DNA from: Acanthochlamys bracteata
Taxonomy: Eukaryota; Streptophyta; Magnoliopsida; Pandanales; Velloziaceae
NCBI GenBank assembly: GCA_019914995.1
Contig: CM034143.1
Location: 312,501-376,500, forward strand
Direction of reading: 5' to 3'
Length of the DNA stretch: 64,000 nucleotides
This document shows, piece after piece, positions 48,373 to 59,600 of this stretch (position 1 is its first letter; every line of letters starts with the position of its first letter). The notes under the pieces are model-generated. The model worked only from the letters and a program-made list of their open reading frames with translations, searched no databases and had not been told where the DNA came from. Position numbers and translations under genes: made by a program.

Positions 48373-50603
48373 ATATATTGGCATCTGCTAGGTACATAAT
48401 TCCATTTTATTGTATAATGCTCTTGCGTCACCAGGAAGCATACTGAATAATTGTTTAAATCATCTTGCAGGTTGGAGTTTGTTATTCAATCATCGGAAGC
48501 TTCAGCTTTTGTACTGGACTTGTTTTCTAGAATCCATTGGTGGTGTTTACCTTTATGTGGAGTGGATGTTTTGCGTACCTTCATCAGTTTGACGTTTCGT
48601 GAATTATCAGTGGCTGCATTGTTCTATGTTACCTTGGATCGTTGTTTGATATTTTGATGAGAAGACATATGCCTTTTTCTTAAATTGTGTATGGGCTTGA
48701 TCTGCTGGTTCTTTAATGCTGTCCATGTGCTTATATTTCGTTCACCTAATAGCACCTCACTGACCAAATTCTAGCTTTGCACCTGACGTTGAGTTAGTTG
48801 TTGGTGAGATCAGAGAGTTCAGTTCCTTCATAGCAGCACTGCCTCCTTAATGCACCACACTGGTTACTATTTATGTCAGTTTATATGATGGATACAGGGT
48901 AAACTTCATTCTTCCTTTGTTTTTCCGATTTATTCATCAAGACTGAATAAATCTAATCTAGCTAAACTTTTGGCAGGTCATATTTGATCTTTGTGATACT
49001 TTTCATTTGCTCGTTCTTGAATTGATTGGGAGTGCCCTTGGCTTTTGTTTGGCACTCACTGGTCTGTGTCACTGTTATTTGTTCCTTTTGCTCAGAGCAG
49101 GGAGAATGACTTGCATATCGAATCATCCTTCAGATTCAATGTGGTCAGGCCATGGCTGGTTTTTGTGATACGCTCTTGTGGAATTTTTGTTTATGTTAAG
49201 TTGAAACTGTGCGACTTCAGTTTCTTGGTATTTCGTTAGGCGACCTTTTACATCTGTATGATGGGAGCCTGCTTCACTTCAAGTTGCCCAGAAATTGCTT
49301 GGCTTCATGAAATGATCTTTTTCTGGCTCCTGTGGCATGTTCTCTGCTTCAAATGTTTGCCCTTTTGAGATTCTTCCTTGATCGGCAACCCTAATTCATT
49401 TCCTTGGCCGTTGCTTACATTGAGCATACGTGATCCGTCAGTATATGACAGTCACTGGGTGTGGCTTTTTGGTTTCAAATGTTCTTTTGGGAGGTCCTTT
49501 TTTCCTTTGCATGAAGTGCTAATTTGTACAGCTTGCCATCATCTACTCTGCTGGTAGAACTTGCTCAACATGCTTTGTTTCATGTTCACATTCATCCTTA
49601 CAGTAACAGGTTACGGGAAGATGAATTAGTTGCACCTGTTATCAAGTAGTATATACACATTCTTTATTCTTTTTTATAGTAATACTAGAGCGAAAGATTT
49701 CTTTGGTATTATATTGAATGATTGTGATCCTTTTGTCGCATGTCCATGTCATGTTTATTAAGCATCAGTAATTTAAGTCTTCTTTGTTCCTTTAGTTCTT
49801 TCACAATCCTGTCATGAGCTTGTGGTGCTGTTGATTTGGTCTCATGTATTGTATCCGTTGATTTGGTATAGATGGCATCATACAATTCCTGAACCCATAT
49901 ATGTTTGAAACAGGATTGATATTCTAATTGCTGGTTTCATTTTCTTATACAAGCAGGTTTGGAACTGCAAAATTCTAGCAGTACAAATACCTGTCTGTTG
50001 GCTTTCCAGTGTCATGTGAAACCTTGCAGTGATGTATGAAATCGAACACTTTCTATGTTCCAGAACAAAAAACAGCAAGCCTAAACTGGAAACTTTCCAC
50101 ATTTATGGAATGTTAAAGAGTGTTGTTTTAATACATAAAGCAAGTTGTAGAAAGTAAATTATTTTATATTAAAAAAAGAAAGCTATGTCACTTTTTTACA
50201 TGAAATTGTGATGCAAAAATCTAGGGAAAATGTTAGATAGCTAGCTTGCAAAATCTGGATAAACTTGGTACAACATCAAAACCTTTTACATCAAATCTTT
50301 CAAAATGGATTGAAGCTTCTTTATAGTTAACTATGAATTTAAGGGAATATTTATTCAAAAATATAAAATAAAAAATTGGAATGAAAATAAATTTAAAAAT
50401 ACTTCCAAACATTAGAAGTTTGAAAAGTTGCAACAATATCCTTCCATTATTATAGAAACCTATCAAAACTTGTAAGATTCAAAACTACTGTGTACATCAT
50501 TATATTAAACTTTGATTGCAGCATATATTTGATACACAAAGAAAGCAGCTAGCAGCAAAAAAGAAGAGTGTCCTACAAAGCTACAGATACATATTCGGGT
50601 ACT
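48373..50603. other. RZ1A 3' flank and intergenic DNA
   Basis: The 48373-50100 stretch has the T-rich, moderately mixed composition of transcribed non-coding DNA. A donor-like CTAG/GTACAT just after the stop and an acceptor-like CTTGCAG near 48470 allow an intron in the 3' untranslated region. Short frames here show no domain. From 50100 to 50600 the DNA is AT-rich 3' flank of the peptide gene. Nothing else was recognised. Confidence 0.5.
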
Positions 50604-50855
50604 TCATGGTGATTTTATACTACGCAATCCTATTGAGTTGTGCCTTTTAGATGGACCTGAAGGCGGGATTACTACAGCCTCAGTCGGTAACAATCTCTCT
50701 AACCTTGAACTCATCTCCGGCAACGTTAACACCTTCTGGTTACTTCCATTGCTTTCAAAGGCTCCAATACCTCTTTGGCCATTGCTAACAAACAACAAAA
50801 CGAACAACAGCAGCTGCTGCTGCACTGAAGCTGCACTTCTTCTTCTTCTTCTCAT
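50604..50855 (-). CDS. IDA-like secreted peptide precursor (IDL6/7/8-type)
   Basis: A single-exon 83-residue precursor. A basic start (MRRRRRSAA) and hydrophobic core (QLLLFVLLFVSN) form a signal peptide to about residue 27. A variable acidic/Ser region follows. Near the C-terminus lies VVIPPSGPSKRHNSIGL (about residues 61-77), carrying the PPSxPSKRHN core of IDA peptides, which are processed, hydroxylated at Pro and perceived by HAESA/HSL receptor kinases in abscission and stress responses. Gly in place of Ala in PPSGPS and extra residues after the His-Asn (SIGLRSIKSP) are typical of the stress-type IDL6/IDL7 members rather than IDA itself, by family knowledge. The ORF is short, but motif and layout are convincing. 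Confidence 0.88.
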   Translation of the reverse strand: MRRRRRSAASVQQQLLLFVLLFVSNGQRGIGAFESNGSNQKVLTLPEMSSRLERLLPTEAVVIPPSGPSKRHNSIGLRSIKSP

Positions 50856-52074
50856 GGTCTTTTAAACAATGCAGAGATATATAGTTCTTTGTTTATGAAA
50901 GAGTTGTTGTAGTTGTTGCCTGGTTGTTTTCCTAAGTAGTATTTACGTTGTTGGGTAATTGAGGCGAAGGAATATATATATGCAAATGGTTTGAAATTTT
51001 TTCTAAGGGGGAATTAATATAAAATAATGAGCTTTTTGGTATTAGATTTGGACGGTTTATAGATGGCTTAGGATAATGTGGGTTATTATGAAGAATAAAA
51101 TCTTGGTTAAGAGAATCTTACAGTCAGCAATAGAATTTAGCTGATGTGTTATTTTATCCGAATCATGATTTTTAAATGTAAGTTGGGAGATTATTAGTGG
51201 TGACAATATGACATAAGCGTAAGTAGAATTTGTTTGTATTTTCTAAATTAAAAAAATTCTTTATGTAGAATGTTTATCGGGAAAAAAAGAAAAATTAGAA
51301 TAAAAAAGAGTTGAAAAGTATTCCCAAATTACCTTAATATTTACCCGTAATTCGAATTCACATTTCATATGAAAGCGGGCGTAGTAGATTTAGTCCCACG
51401 TTGCTAGACAATTTCATCTTTTACTACCCTATGATGAGAAGATAAGTTTTCTAGCCACCTAAAAAAAATGCTTTACTTTGGAAGAAACTAAAACAAAAGA
51501 ATGATTTGAAGAGAATGTTTTGTGGATGATGAGATAATAAAGCATAAAGTTTTCTTGCCTTTCATGTTTGCAGAAAAAAAGAAAATTCTTATTCAAAGAA
51601 GAGGCAAAATGTAAACAAAAGTGCAACAACATGCAGACATTAGCAATTCAACAAAGTGCAATAAGAATTTTTAGGGTTCTTTTCTTTTTATTTTAAGGCC
51701 AAAAAATAAAAAATACTATCAGCATGCATGCATAATCTGAATCTCGTGAAAAATAATAATTAATCAAAAGTACAACATTTCATTTAAACATGAGTAAACG
51801 AATGAGACTTGTTTTTTGCAGTTCAATACTTAGGAGAAGGAAAAAAAATAATGTACTACTATTGAGGCTTTGAACTTCATCAGGTTTGTATATATGGTTG
51901 TATAGAAGCACGCAAAACTTACAAAAGTCATATGGCGAAATCAATAGAGAACTGAGAAACTGAAGCACCATTTTTACAGCATCAAGGATCAAAGATAACA
52001 TCCGTTCCTCTTTAAAATTTTCATTGGTGCTTCAATGAGATGTATACACAATGATATATGTTCTTCTGTATTGG
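50856..52074. other. Intergenic region upstream of the IDA-like gene
   Basis: AT-rich, with no supported frame. The part near 50.9-51.3 kb is the likely promoter of the peptide gene; the end near 51.8-52.07 kb is probably the 3' untranslated region of the DUF167 gene. Confidence 0.5.
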
Positions 52075-54193
52075 TTACCGGTGTTTGCAGACCTTATTGA
52101 GTGCATCAAAAACACTCTGTAGAGTTGCTTCTTCTATGAGCACAACTTTTTCCCTCGACTTTGAACCAGAACCAATAGACAATTGCCTTCTTTTAACTCC
52201 AAGTACCTGCACATTGCAGCATGTGAGCATTCCTCAAAAGTATATTCTTCTCGATAAAATAAGCTAGAGTAGAATAATGAGAATTTTAAAAGCATCAGAT
52301 CAGAATAGCAACATGTATAGATTCAGAACAAGAACCTTCTCATAAATCAGCCCCCTCTGAAGTGTGTTCAACTGACAATTTCTTTCTTCACAGAGCAGAA
52401 GACAAATTATCAGACCAACAACATAATTGAAATTCACATGAATACTATGCATAGATGGACCTCTGACTGAAAGTTTAACTGGATGAGGTCATTCGTCTAT
52501 ATCTTGCTGTGTAATATCATAAGTTCGTTTTTATACAAAGCTTGATAGGCTGTACTTTCTGAGATTTACTGATGGTGACAGAGAAGAAGGCAGCACAACA
52601 GCCAAACTGCATTAAAATGTAATTTATATCCAGACTAAACAGCTTGACACGGTTAGCAAATAACTTGGGTTTTGTCAATCATATATCCACTTTCCAGATA
52701 GTAGGCTGATCACTTTGCACTCCCTAATGTTGAGCTCCGAAATAAGCTGAGGATGGCCATTGGATGTTCTCATAATGAATTACTCATGCATAACATGCTT
52801 AACGTAGCCATCCATATGCATCAAATAGATACTGGTTAATGGATTGGTGAGCCGCTCCAGAGATTATCAAGACTCTATGTATACTTTCTTGTTTACACCT
52901 AAAGGATATGCAAAATGAGCAAAGAAATGAATTATAAAAACATCATCTTATTCCTAGGAAGCTCCACCACTGAAAATGAAAGGATGAAGATATGCTTTGT
53001 GGCCTAAGCAAACTCTGTGGTTGAAGGAATATATGACAATAGCTACAGGTGCAAGAACCATCTACCTGATGAAAGGAACCACGCACTTGATTTTCTACAT
53101 GACTAATTATTGGCAATCGCTAGAGTTCACCAACACCAGATACGTATCCCACTATCAGCTCTAGAGTCCATGCAGTCAAGTTAAGATCCCATTGCAGACG
53201 TCCAAATATATGCGAACCGTACATCCCATAACAACTAAAATCGAACAATATATGCAATAAGGACTCAGAATGACTTGAACCATCTTTTAAATTTCCATTA
53301 GATCTTTGCATTAGTCAGTTTTAACAGTAGCTCAGCAAGAATATATTGCATTCACTAAGCAAGACACATTATTACAAATGCTGCTCAACATTGACAACTT
53401 TCTTAACCAAGATGTGATGCCTCTTCTAGACCCTAGATACTCCTTCAACAACTGACGGTGACTGTGTTTATGGGTTTGATCAAAACCATCGCCAGTAAAA
53501 CGCTTAATACTCCACGCAGACTACTTATTGCAGCTTCCAGTCAATCGATAACAATGACTACATAATTTAAATAACACATTGTTTTAAGTTCATTTTTTAC
53601 AAACAGAAAAAGTTCCTCTGTACAGATTCAGATACATTATTGAGAAAAAACGAACTTTTACAAATTTAAGTTAAGCAAGGTTTACAACAGCTTAGTTACC
53701 TCGCTCATATAGTCAAGCAGGGCAACATTGGCCTCCCCATCTCTAGCCGGAGCATCTATCTGCACACCAACTGCCTCATCTCCAAACTCTACAAAAACCA
53801 ACATAAAAGTACACCATTCAGACCACAAATTTGAATAGGATCATGAAAATTACAAGATCAAATGTGTATAAACCAACAAAAAGATATCCACTTTACTAGA
53901 AAGATAAACTAAGTTCTAAATTTCGATTAATATTTTATGAACCCAGAAAAGAATAGATTTTTTTTTTCCAAGAAATCCGAATAACTAATCAGATTTCCTT
54001 CAGAGAATGGACAAAGAAAGAAACCTGTGATGGTGGCGACCTTAGAGCCAGGCTTAGCATGAACAGATATGGCGACAGTTGAAGGAGAAAGGAAGCGGAG
54101 GCACGCCGGAAATCTACCCTTACCGCAGTCTGTGGCGCCGCCTCCTCCGCCTCCGGTTGAAGTGGCGTGTTTTCCCTTCTTCGGTGGTGCCAT
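52075..54193 (-). CDS. UPF0235 / DUF167 protein (C15orf40 homologue)
   Basis: Three exons (54193-54025, 53788-53700, 52206-52075) give 129 residues. The start [12 protein letters not shown] is basic, followed by a Gly run. The DUF167 domain begins [20 protein letters not shown] (residues about 33-52), continues [20 protein letters not shown] in exon 2, and ends [20 protein letters not shown] plus an acidic helix to the stop. These are the conserved blocks of bacterial YggU and human C15orf40. Structures of the family are known but the biochemical role is not. The intron 2 is about 1.5 kb, most of 52207-53699. The small size and conserved motifs match family length. Confidence 0.93.
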
Positions 54194-54729
54194 TTCGGTA
54201 AACTACAGGGACTTAATTGTGATAAATACAGAATATATATCTACGACAATGTCTTTGCAATAAGGTACCAATTATTATATTTCGCAATAAACTACAGCAT
54301 CCTAATAATTGTAAATTTGTAATTTAGATAACATAATACTTTAGTTATAGTAATGATAAAATACTTAATTTGCAAAACTATTTGCAACTATAGAAATATT
54401 TTGAAGTTTCAAATTATTAATTTCATTTTAATTACAAAAGTCGAGTGAGAGAAAATTATGTTTTCATCATACTTCAATCTTAATTAGGAGGGTACACATT
54501 TTCAATTAAGCACAAAACTAAATGTATTTAATCATTAATGTTTTTGCATTTGTTCATATGGGACCCTATACAAAATATAATCACAAACTAATCTTTCTTG
54601 TCGTGTTACCTATATAACAAACAAAGGTTGCAGCTTTTAGCAAACAACTCTAGAACAGTATAGAAGGTCCCAGAGCTCACCGGCGGCGAGCAGGAAGGCT
54701 CTAGAAGTTTTTATTTCAGACGGCCGGTT
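54194..54729. other. Divergent promoter of the DUF167 and NSR-type genes
   Basis: About 535 bp between the two start codons, AT-rich in the middle, becoming GC-richer in the last 80 bp before the plus-strand ATG (a probable 5' leader). No other feature was seen. Confidence 0.55.
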
Positions 54730-57012
54730 ATGGAGGAGGGGTACTGGTCTCACACGCTTACCCCGCCTCTGCAGACGCAGCACGGTTCGGTGCCGGCGAT
54801 CAAACGCTCTCGCACTGATACTGGTATGTAAACCCCGAAAGTTTTCATTTATAAAATAGAGAATTGAGTGAGAATTGGTACTGAATTTTTCGTTTGTTTC
54901 TTAATTGGGCTGGTTTGTTCTATCATGTTTTGGTCAATATGTGTAAAAAAAAAGGGATTTTTGTCAAGAAAAAGTTGGACTTTTTTTTAATAGACAAGCG
55001 AGGATGAATGTATAACGAAGTTGAAATATTTATCATAAAAGAGTTGGGGCTCGTGTGGGTTGAACTACTGAGCAATGAATTGGGGAATAAAATATTTGGA
55101 ACGGTTGTCTAAGCGCTGTTCAATTTCTCATGTCAGTTTTTCTTTTTTGTGTTTTTCTGTTTATAAGACCAACTTTGTGGAAACACAATAGTTGGGTTTG
55201 TTGCGGTTGTCGCAAATAAATGAGTTAGACAGCGAAACACCATCTAAGTCTTTGTAATTTTTCACTAAACCAAACAGCTTCTTGAATTCAAATGTATTAT
55301 TTCTCTTGTTTGAGTTATGTATGTTGTGTGAGATTCTGAATGTTTGCTTAATATATATAATTTTCTGTAGATTTTTATGGTCCCGGGTCATTCTATGGTC
55401 AAGAGAACCATCATTTCTTGCCACAAGGCCATGATCTTACTGATTACCGTGCTGCAAGGGATACGAAATCCGTTGAGGCATCATATGACCAATATCTTCA
55501 GAATGTGGTATGCCATTCTAAAGTTCCACTTGACACCTTTACCTTTTAGTTGGTGAAGTGGTATTGATGTTTCTTATATTACAGATGGCCGGGGCTTCTG
55601 CCGGAGCCACGCATTTTAGTGGGAATGTATCAGGCAGGGATGTCAGGGTTGGGTTTACTAATCTATCTGGAGAGATGCGTAATAATGTTCAATACAGGGA
55701 CTTTCCTGCAATAGAAGGCCCAGAAACTAGGGCCACTGGAGGCAGAGACGTCGACGGACGGCATAGAAGATCAGATAGTCCTCTCTGCATGGACCCTATG
55801 GTCAGTCCTGGACATCAAGTCAGGCAAAAGCCTCTGCCGCCTGATGCTTCCAATATTGTATATGTTGAAGGCCTTCCTAGGGACTGCACACAGAGAGAAG
55901 TGGCTCGTATCCTTTGCAGTTCATGAGTTCAAGTTGTTTAGTTACATTCACTCTTTGTTTTTGTTCTTTTAATTTCCTTAACCATAGCTTAAGATATATT
56001 TCGCCCTTTCTTGGGTTACAAAGAAACTAGGCTTGTTAAGAAGGAACCTAGATATGTGAGTTCTAGTTGAATTTCACATTCTTTGTTTTATTTTCCTAGT
56101 TGAATTGTCAACTGACATTTTCTTTTTCCCTTATAATCTTATGCAGAGAAGTGGAGAGCCTATTCTTCTTTGTTTCGTGGATTTTGCTAATGCTGCCAGT
56201 GCAGCTACAGCTATCGCTGCCTTACAAGGTGACTTGTTTGTAACATGATTAGTGTTTCCATATCTCTTAATTTTAAGATTGAACTTCCTGTTTCATAAAC
56301 TTCTTTGTTTGAATTATTGATCATGCTCCCTCGATTTTTAGTAGCATTCTGAGCTGGTAATTTGGGTATCATTCTAATTTATCACTTTGGGGATAGCAGA
56401 GCTTGTTTAACAAGTTAAAGCCAAAGCATGTTTTTGGGAATGGAACTTGGAAGACTCTTAACAGCAGTTTTCCATAGTTTCAACTTCAGAATAGACATTG
56501 GCTTCATGAAACTTGGAAGCATATGCCACTATTTTTGCACTCGTCAGGCTTCAGCAGTCCAACAAATTATGGTTCCATTAATTTTCTTTTGAATACTTGA
56601 GAGGGAGATATTGTACTTCTGCTTACTGGTCTTAAGTTAAACTTGATAAAGAGTGTAGAGATACAGAAGTGAAAATATAGTTTAGGACCTTTGTGTGCGC
56701 CTGGCATCTAGATGAGAGCTTAGTCCTGTTTTTTCCTTCACTTCGTTTGCTGGATGACAAGGAGATTTTGGATGCTGTTTGATTCTAGGTCCATTAATGT
56801 AAAGATTTCCCTTTGTTTGTGCATAGAGTTTCACGCATATGTTTGTCTTGGAATAATTATGATCTATTACATCTTCCTTTTTGATTTACCGGTGGTTTAC
56901 TTCAACAGGATACAAGATGGACACAGATGACCCAAAATCAGTAGAATTACACCTTCAATTTGCTAGGCAACCACCTTCAAGATCTGGTCATGGGTCTCGG
57001 GGCAGGAGATGA
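54730..57012 (+). CDS. RRM protein, nuclear speckle RNA-binding (NSR) type
   Basis: Six exons (54730-54823, 55371-55507, 55585-55906, 55994-56055, 56147-56228, 56909-57012) encode about 266 residues. The first about 160 residues are low-complexity (MEEGYWSHTLTPPLQ, then a KRSRTD basic patch and Tyr/Gly/Arg-rich stretches). One C-terminal RRM runs from about residue 166: NIVYVEGLPRDCTQREVAHI, FRPFLGYKETRLVKKEPR, then ILLCFVDFANAASAATAIAA and GYKMD with the tail RSGHGSRGRR. This layout fits plant NSRa/NSRb, speckle proteins that regulate alternative splicing and interact with long non-coding RNA in auxin-driven lateral root formation (identity by memory). Exon 4 is only 62 nt; the GT at 55907 is needed to join it in frame. 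A long intron (680 bp) precedes the last exon. Confidence 0.9.
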
Positions 57013-57101
57013 TAACAGCATGTTTGACAGAAGCAGGGCTTCTGAAAGAATTCAAATCTAGTGATAGGCAAATGACTGCAGCAAACTGCCATTAGCAGAA
57101 A

Positions 57102-57259
57102 ACCATAGTTTGTAATAGCTTAGAGATTTGCCTGCAAACAGCGAGGATACAGATTTTGTTGCACTGTCGTGATATATATAACCATAGTTTGTAATAGCTT
57201 AGAGATTTGCCTGCAAACAGCGAGGATACAAATTTTGTTGCACTGTCGTGATATATATA
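57102..57259 (+). repeat. 79-bp direct tandem duplication in the NSR gene 3' flank
   Basis: Copies 57102-57180 and 57181-57259 begin ACCATAGTTTGTAATAGC and differ at a single base (GATACAG against GATACAA). The unit lies about 90 bp after the stop codon, probably in the 3' untranslated region, and each unit ends in GATATATATA. Confidence 0.97.
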
Positions 57260-57498
57260 TCCTTTATTTAACGAAAAAAGAACTGAGCGGCAATGTACAT
57301 TCTCTGACGTTCTAATCTTTATTTGCAGCAAGTCAGCTTCAAAGGTTGATGTACGTACACATTGAAATGCACTTCTAAAATTTTGTTGAGCGGATTCATT
57401 CTCAGTTCCTTCGGTTGTTCAGTTGCAGTAGATGCTGTTTTCTGTATAGTTTTCTGTCTCGCAATCTTGAACTTTTTGGATTCTACCCATTGACGCCT

Positions 57499-59556
57499 TC
57501 ACCAGTAATCTCTGCACGAGCATTCGCCGTTTTCAAACCTGTGGAACCTGTTTGCATCCCTCACAACCAACATTCTTGCAGTCACACTTGAAACTCTCTT
57601 GATGAACTCATGACAATCAACACAGACCCTAAGGTTCTTGTAAACCCTTACAACTCCTTCAGCCTTCTCTAAACCTTTGCAGCAGACAAGCCACAAGCCA
57701 ATAGCCAGCCTCTCACTATGAACCATCAGGCTCTCTTCCTTAGATTCATCGTCAATATCGTGCATCGCAAACTTAGCCCGAGAGACGTACCCAAGTTCTT
57801 CCTTCATCCTTCTCTCAACTTCCTTCAACACTTTGTGTATCTCTGCTGTAAGGGGATGCGTGGCATCATTACCGTAGAAAACATGTACTTCTTTGTTGAT
57901 CTCCACTGAGCTCCACCCTCCTTGTTTCTTCAATCCATTGTTCTTCATCATCACTCGCAAATTCTCGCACTCTTTCCACTGCCCTGCGTCAGCAAAGATG
58001 TTAGACAGCATAATGTAGTTTGCAGGGTTATCTCCATCCATTCTGAGTAAAACGTTTCCAACTTCTCTGCCCATGTCCATGTTCTTGTGCACACGACAAG
58101 CACTTAATAATGTCTGCCATATTCCTGTATTTGGTTGTAATGGCATTGTTTTAATGAGCTCTTTTGCTTCTTCGAGTTTACCTGCACGCCCAAGCAGATC
58201 AACCATGCAAGCATAATGTTCAACTTTGGGTTTTACCCGATCATCACAAAGCAGTCTAGCAAAGTAATGTCTGCATTCTTCTATAAGCCTTGAATGACTG
58301 CAAGCAGAAAGCAAAGCTAGGTAGCTAACTTCATCAGGATTGATTCCTTCATTTTGCATCTCAATGAAGAGATCGATTGCAGTTCTCCCATTTCCATGCT
58401 TCCCATAACCATTGATCATAGCGGTCCAAGATACGACATTCTTTTTTTCCATTGTTCTGAAATGGAGTTCTGCTTCTTCTGTGAAGCCGCATTTAAGATA
58501 CATATTAATTATAGAATTTCCTACAGAAATATCCAGACCAGATGGAGATTTTATAGCGTAAGAATGCATTTGCTTTCCCTGCTCAATGAGCGCGAAATCA
58601 GCAAAGAATCCAATCATGCTCGAAAGAACATAACCATCCATTTCAATCCCAGAGCTCCAAAACTGGCTGAACAAACCCAGTGCTTCCTTCATTTGCCCAT
58701 GTTGCGTGTAACCTGCTATCAACGTTGTCCACAGTATAACATTCTTCTGTCTAGCAAGATCGAACACCTTCCTTGCTTCATTTAGGTTCTCGCATCTTAC
58801 ATAGAGATCAAGAAGAGCACCTGAAAGAATAGCATTCTCGTAGTCATTCAAGCTATTCTTTACCAACGAAGCGTGAAGTTGAACGCCTTCATTACTTGCC
58901 CCAAGACTGCTGCAGGCTTTCAATAAGCTTGCAAATGTGTATTCGTCTGGAAAAATGCCTTCCCCTTGCATTTCCTTGAATAACTGCAAACTGTTCTTGC
59001 CTTTGCCTTCATAGGCAAAACCAGCAATCATTGCATTCCAAGTCGCAAGAGTCCTACGAGGTACTACGTCGAACATCTGCTTTCCTTCTTTCACTCTACC
59101 ATTCCTCGAGTACATGATGATAATCGAATTACTAACAACATCATGCAACTCATATCCATTCTTAGCACAAACTCCATGAATCTGCATCCCATTTTCAACA
59201 ATGCCAATGTACGCGCATGCTTTCAAAGCAGTCGATAAGGTGAACTCATTCGGTTCGACACCTGAACAACCCATATTACTAAACATCTTCAAACACTCAA
59301 TTGCATCGCCATGAGCTAACAATCCAACCATGACAGTAGTCCATGACACAACATTCTTATCACGCATTTCTTCAAACACCTTACGAGCAAAACTTAACTC
59401 CCCACACTTGGCATACATGTCCAGAAGATAATTCCCTATCGCAGTATCAGAATCAAGCCCTAGTTTAATAACAACTCCATGAAGCTGAATTCCTCCATGA
59501 ATGATTCCATTTATTGAGCAATTCTTGATCAGCAATGATATTCTTCGTCTCGCCAT
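57499..59556 (-). CDS. DYW-type pentatricopeptide repeat protein (At3g15130-like)
   Basis: An intronless frame of about 685 residues from ATG 59556. PLS-type PPR motifs run through most of the protein, with repeated VVSWTTMI / GYxxHGxxxEA phrases and E motifs before the C-terminal domain. The DYW domain at the end has HSERLAIG (the HxE zinc/catalytic pair), CVDCHEF (CxxC) and CSCRDYW at the stop, so the cytidine-deaminase residues are complete. Such proteins bind single organelle RNA sites and deaminate C to U. From memory it tracks Arabidopsis At3g15130 closely. The frame runs 18 codons further upstream without an ATG. The N-terminus lacks a clear targeting peptide, so the exact start is less certain. 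Its start faces the other PPR gene. Confidence 0.94.
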   Translation of the reverse strand: MARRRISLLIKNCSINGIIHGGIQLHGVVIKLGLDSDTAIGNYLLDMYAKCGELSFARKVFEEMRDKNVVSWTTVMVGLLAHGDAIECLKMFSNMGCSGVEPNEFTLSTALKACAYIGIVENGMQIHGVCAKNGYELHDVVSNSIIIMYSRNGRVKEGKQMFDVVPRRTLATWNAMIAGFAYEGKGKNSLQLFKEMQGEGIFPDEYTFASLLKACSSLGASNEGVQLHASLVKNSLNDYENAILSGALLDLYVRCENLNEARKVFDLARQKNVILWTTLIAGYTQHGQMKEALGLFSQFWSSGIEMDGYVLSSMIGFFADFALIEQGKQMHSYAIKSPSGLDISVGNSIINMYLKCGFTEEAELHFRTMEKKNVVSWTAMINGYGKHGNGRTAIDLFIEMQNEGINPDEVSYLALLSACSHSRLIEECRHYFARLLCDDRVKPKVEHYACMVDLLGRAGKLEEAKELIKTMPLQPNTGIWQTLLSACRVHKNMDMGREVGNVLLRMDGDNPANYIMLSNIFADAGQWKECENLRVMMKNNGLKKQGGWSSVEINKEVHVFYGNDATHPLTAEIHKVLKEVERRMKEELGYVSRAKFAMHDIDDESKEESLMVHSERLAIGLWLVCCKGLEKAEGVVRVYKNLRVCVDCHEFIKRVSSVTARMLVVRDANRFHRFENGECSCRDYW

Positions 59557-59600
59557 TTGCAACAAAGATTTAATCTTTATTGAATACGCAACAGATTTAG
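59557..59600. promoter_or_regulatory. Shared 5' interval of two head-to-head PPR genes
   Basis: Only 44 bp separate the minus-strand ATG (59556) from the first plus-strand ATG (59601), or 65 bp to the preferred ATG at 59622. Both promoters must therefore lie partly inside the neighbour's coding sequence. No TATA box or site II motif is visible in the interval. Confidence 0.7.

Noticed and set aside
47942..48391. A long second frame over the RZ1A zinc-knuckle region.
   Set aside because: It is an overprint of the Gly/Arg-Asp repeat region and lacks the conserved CCHC motif.
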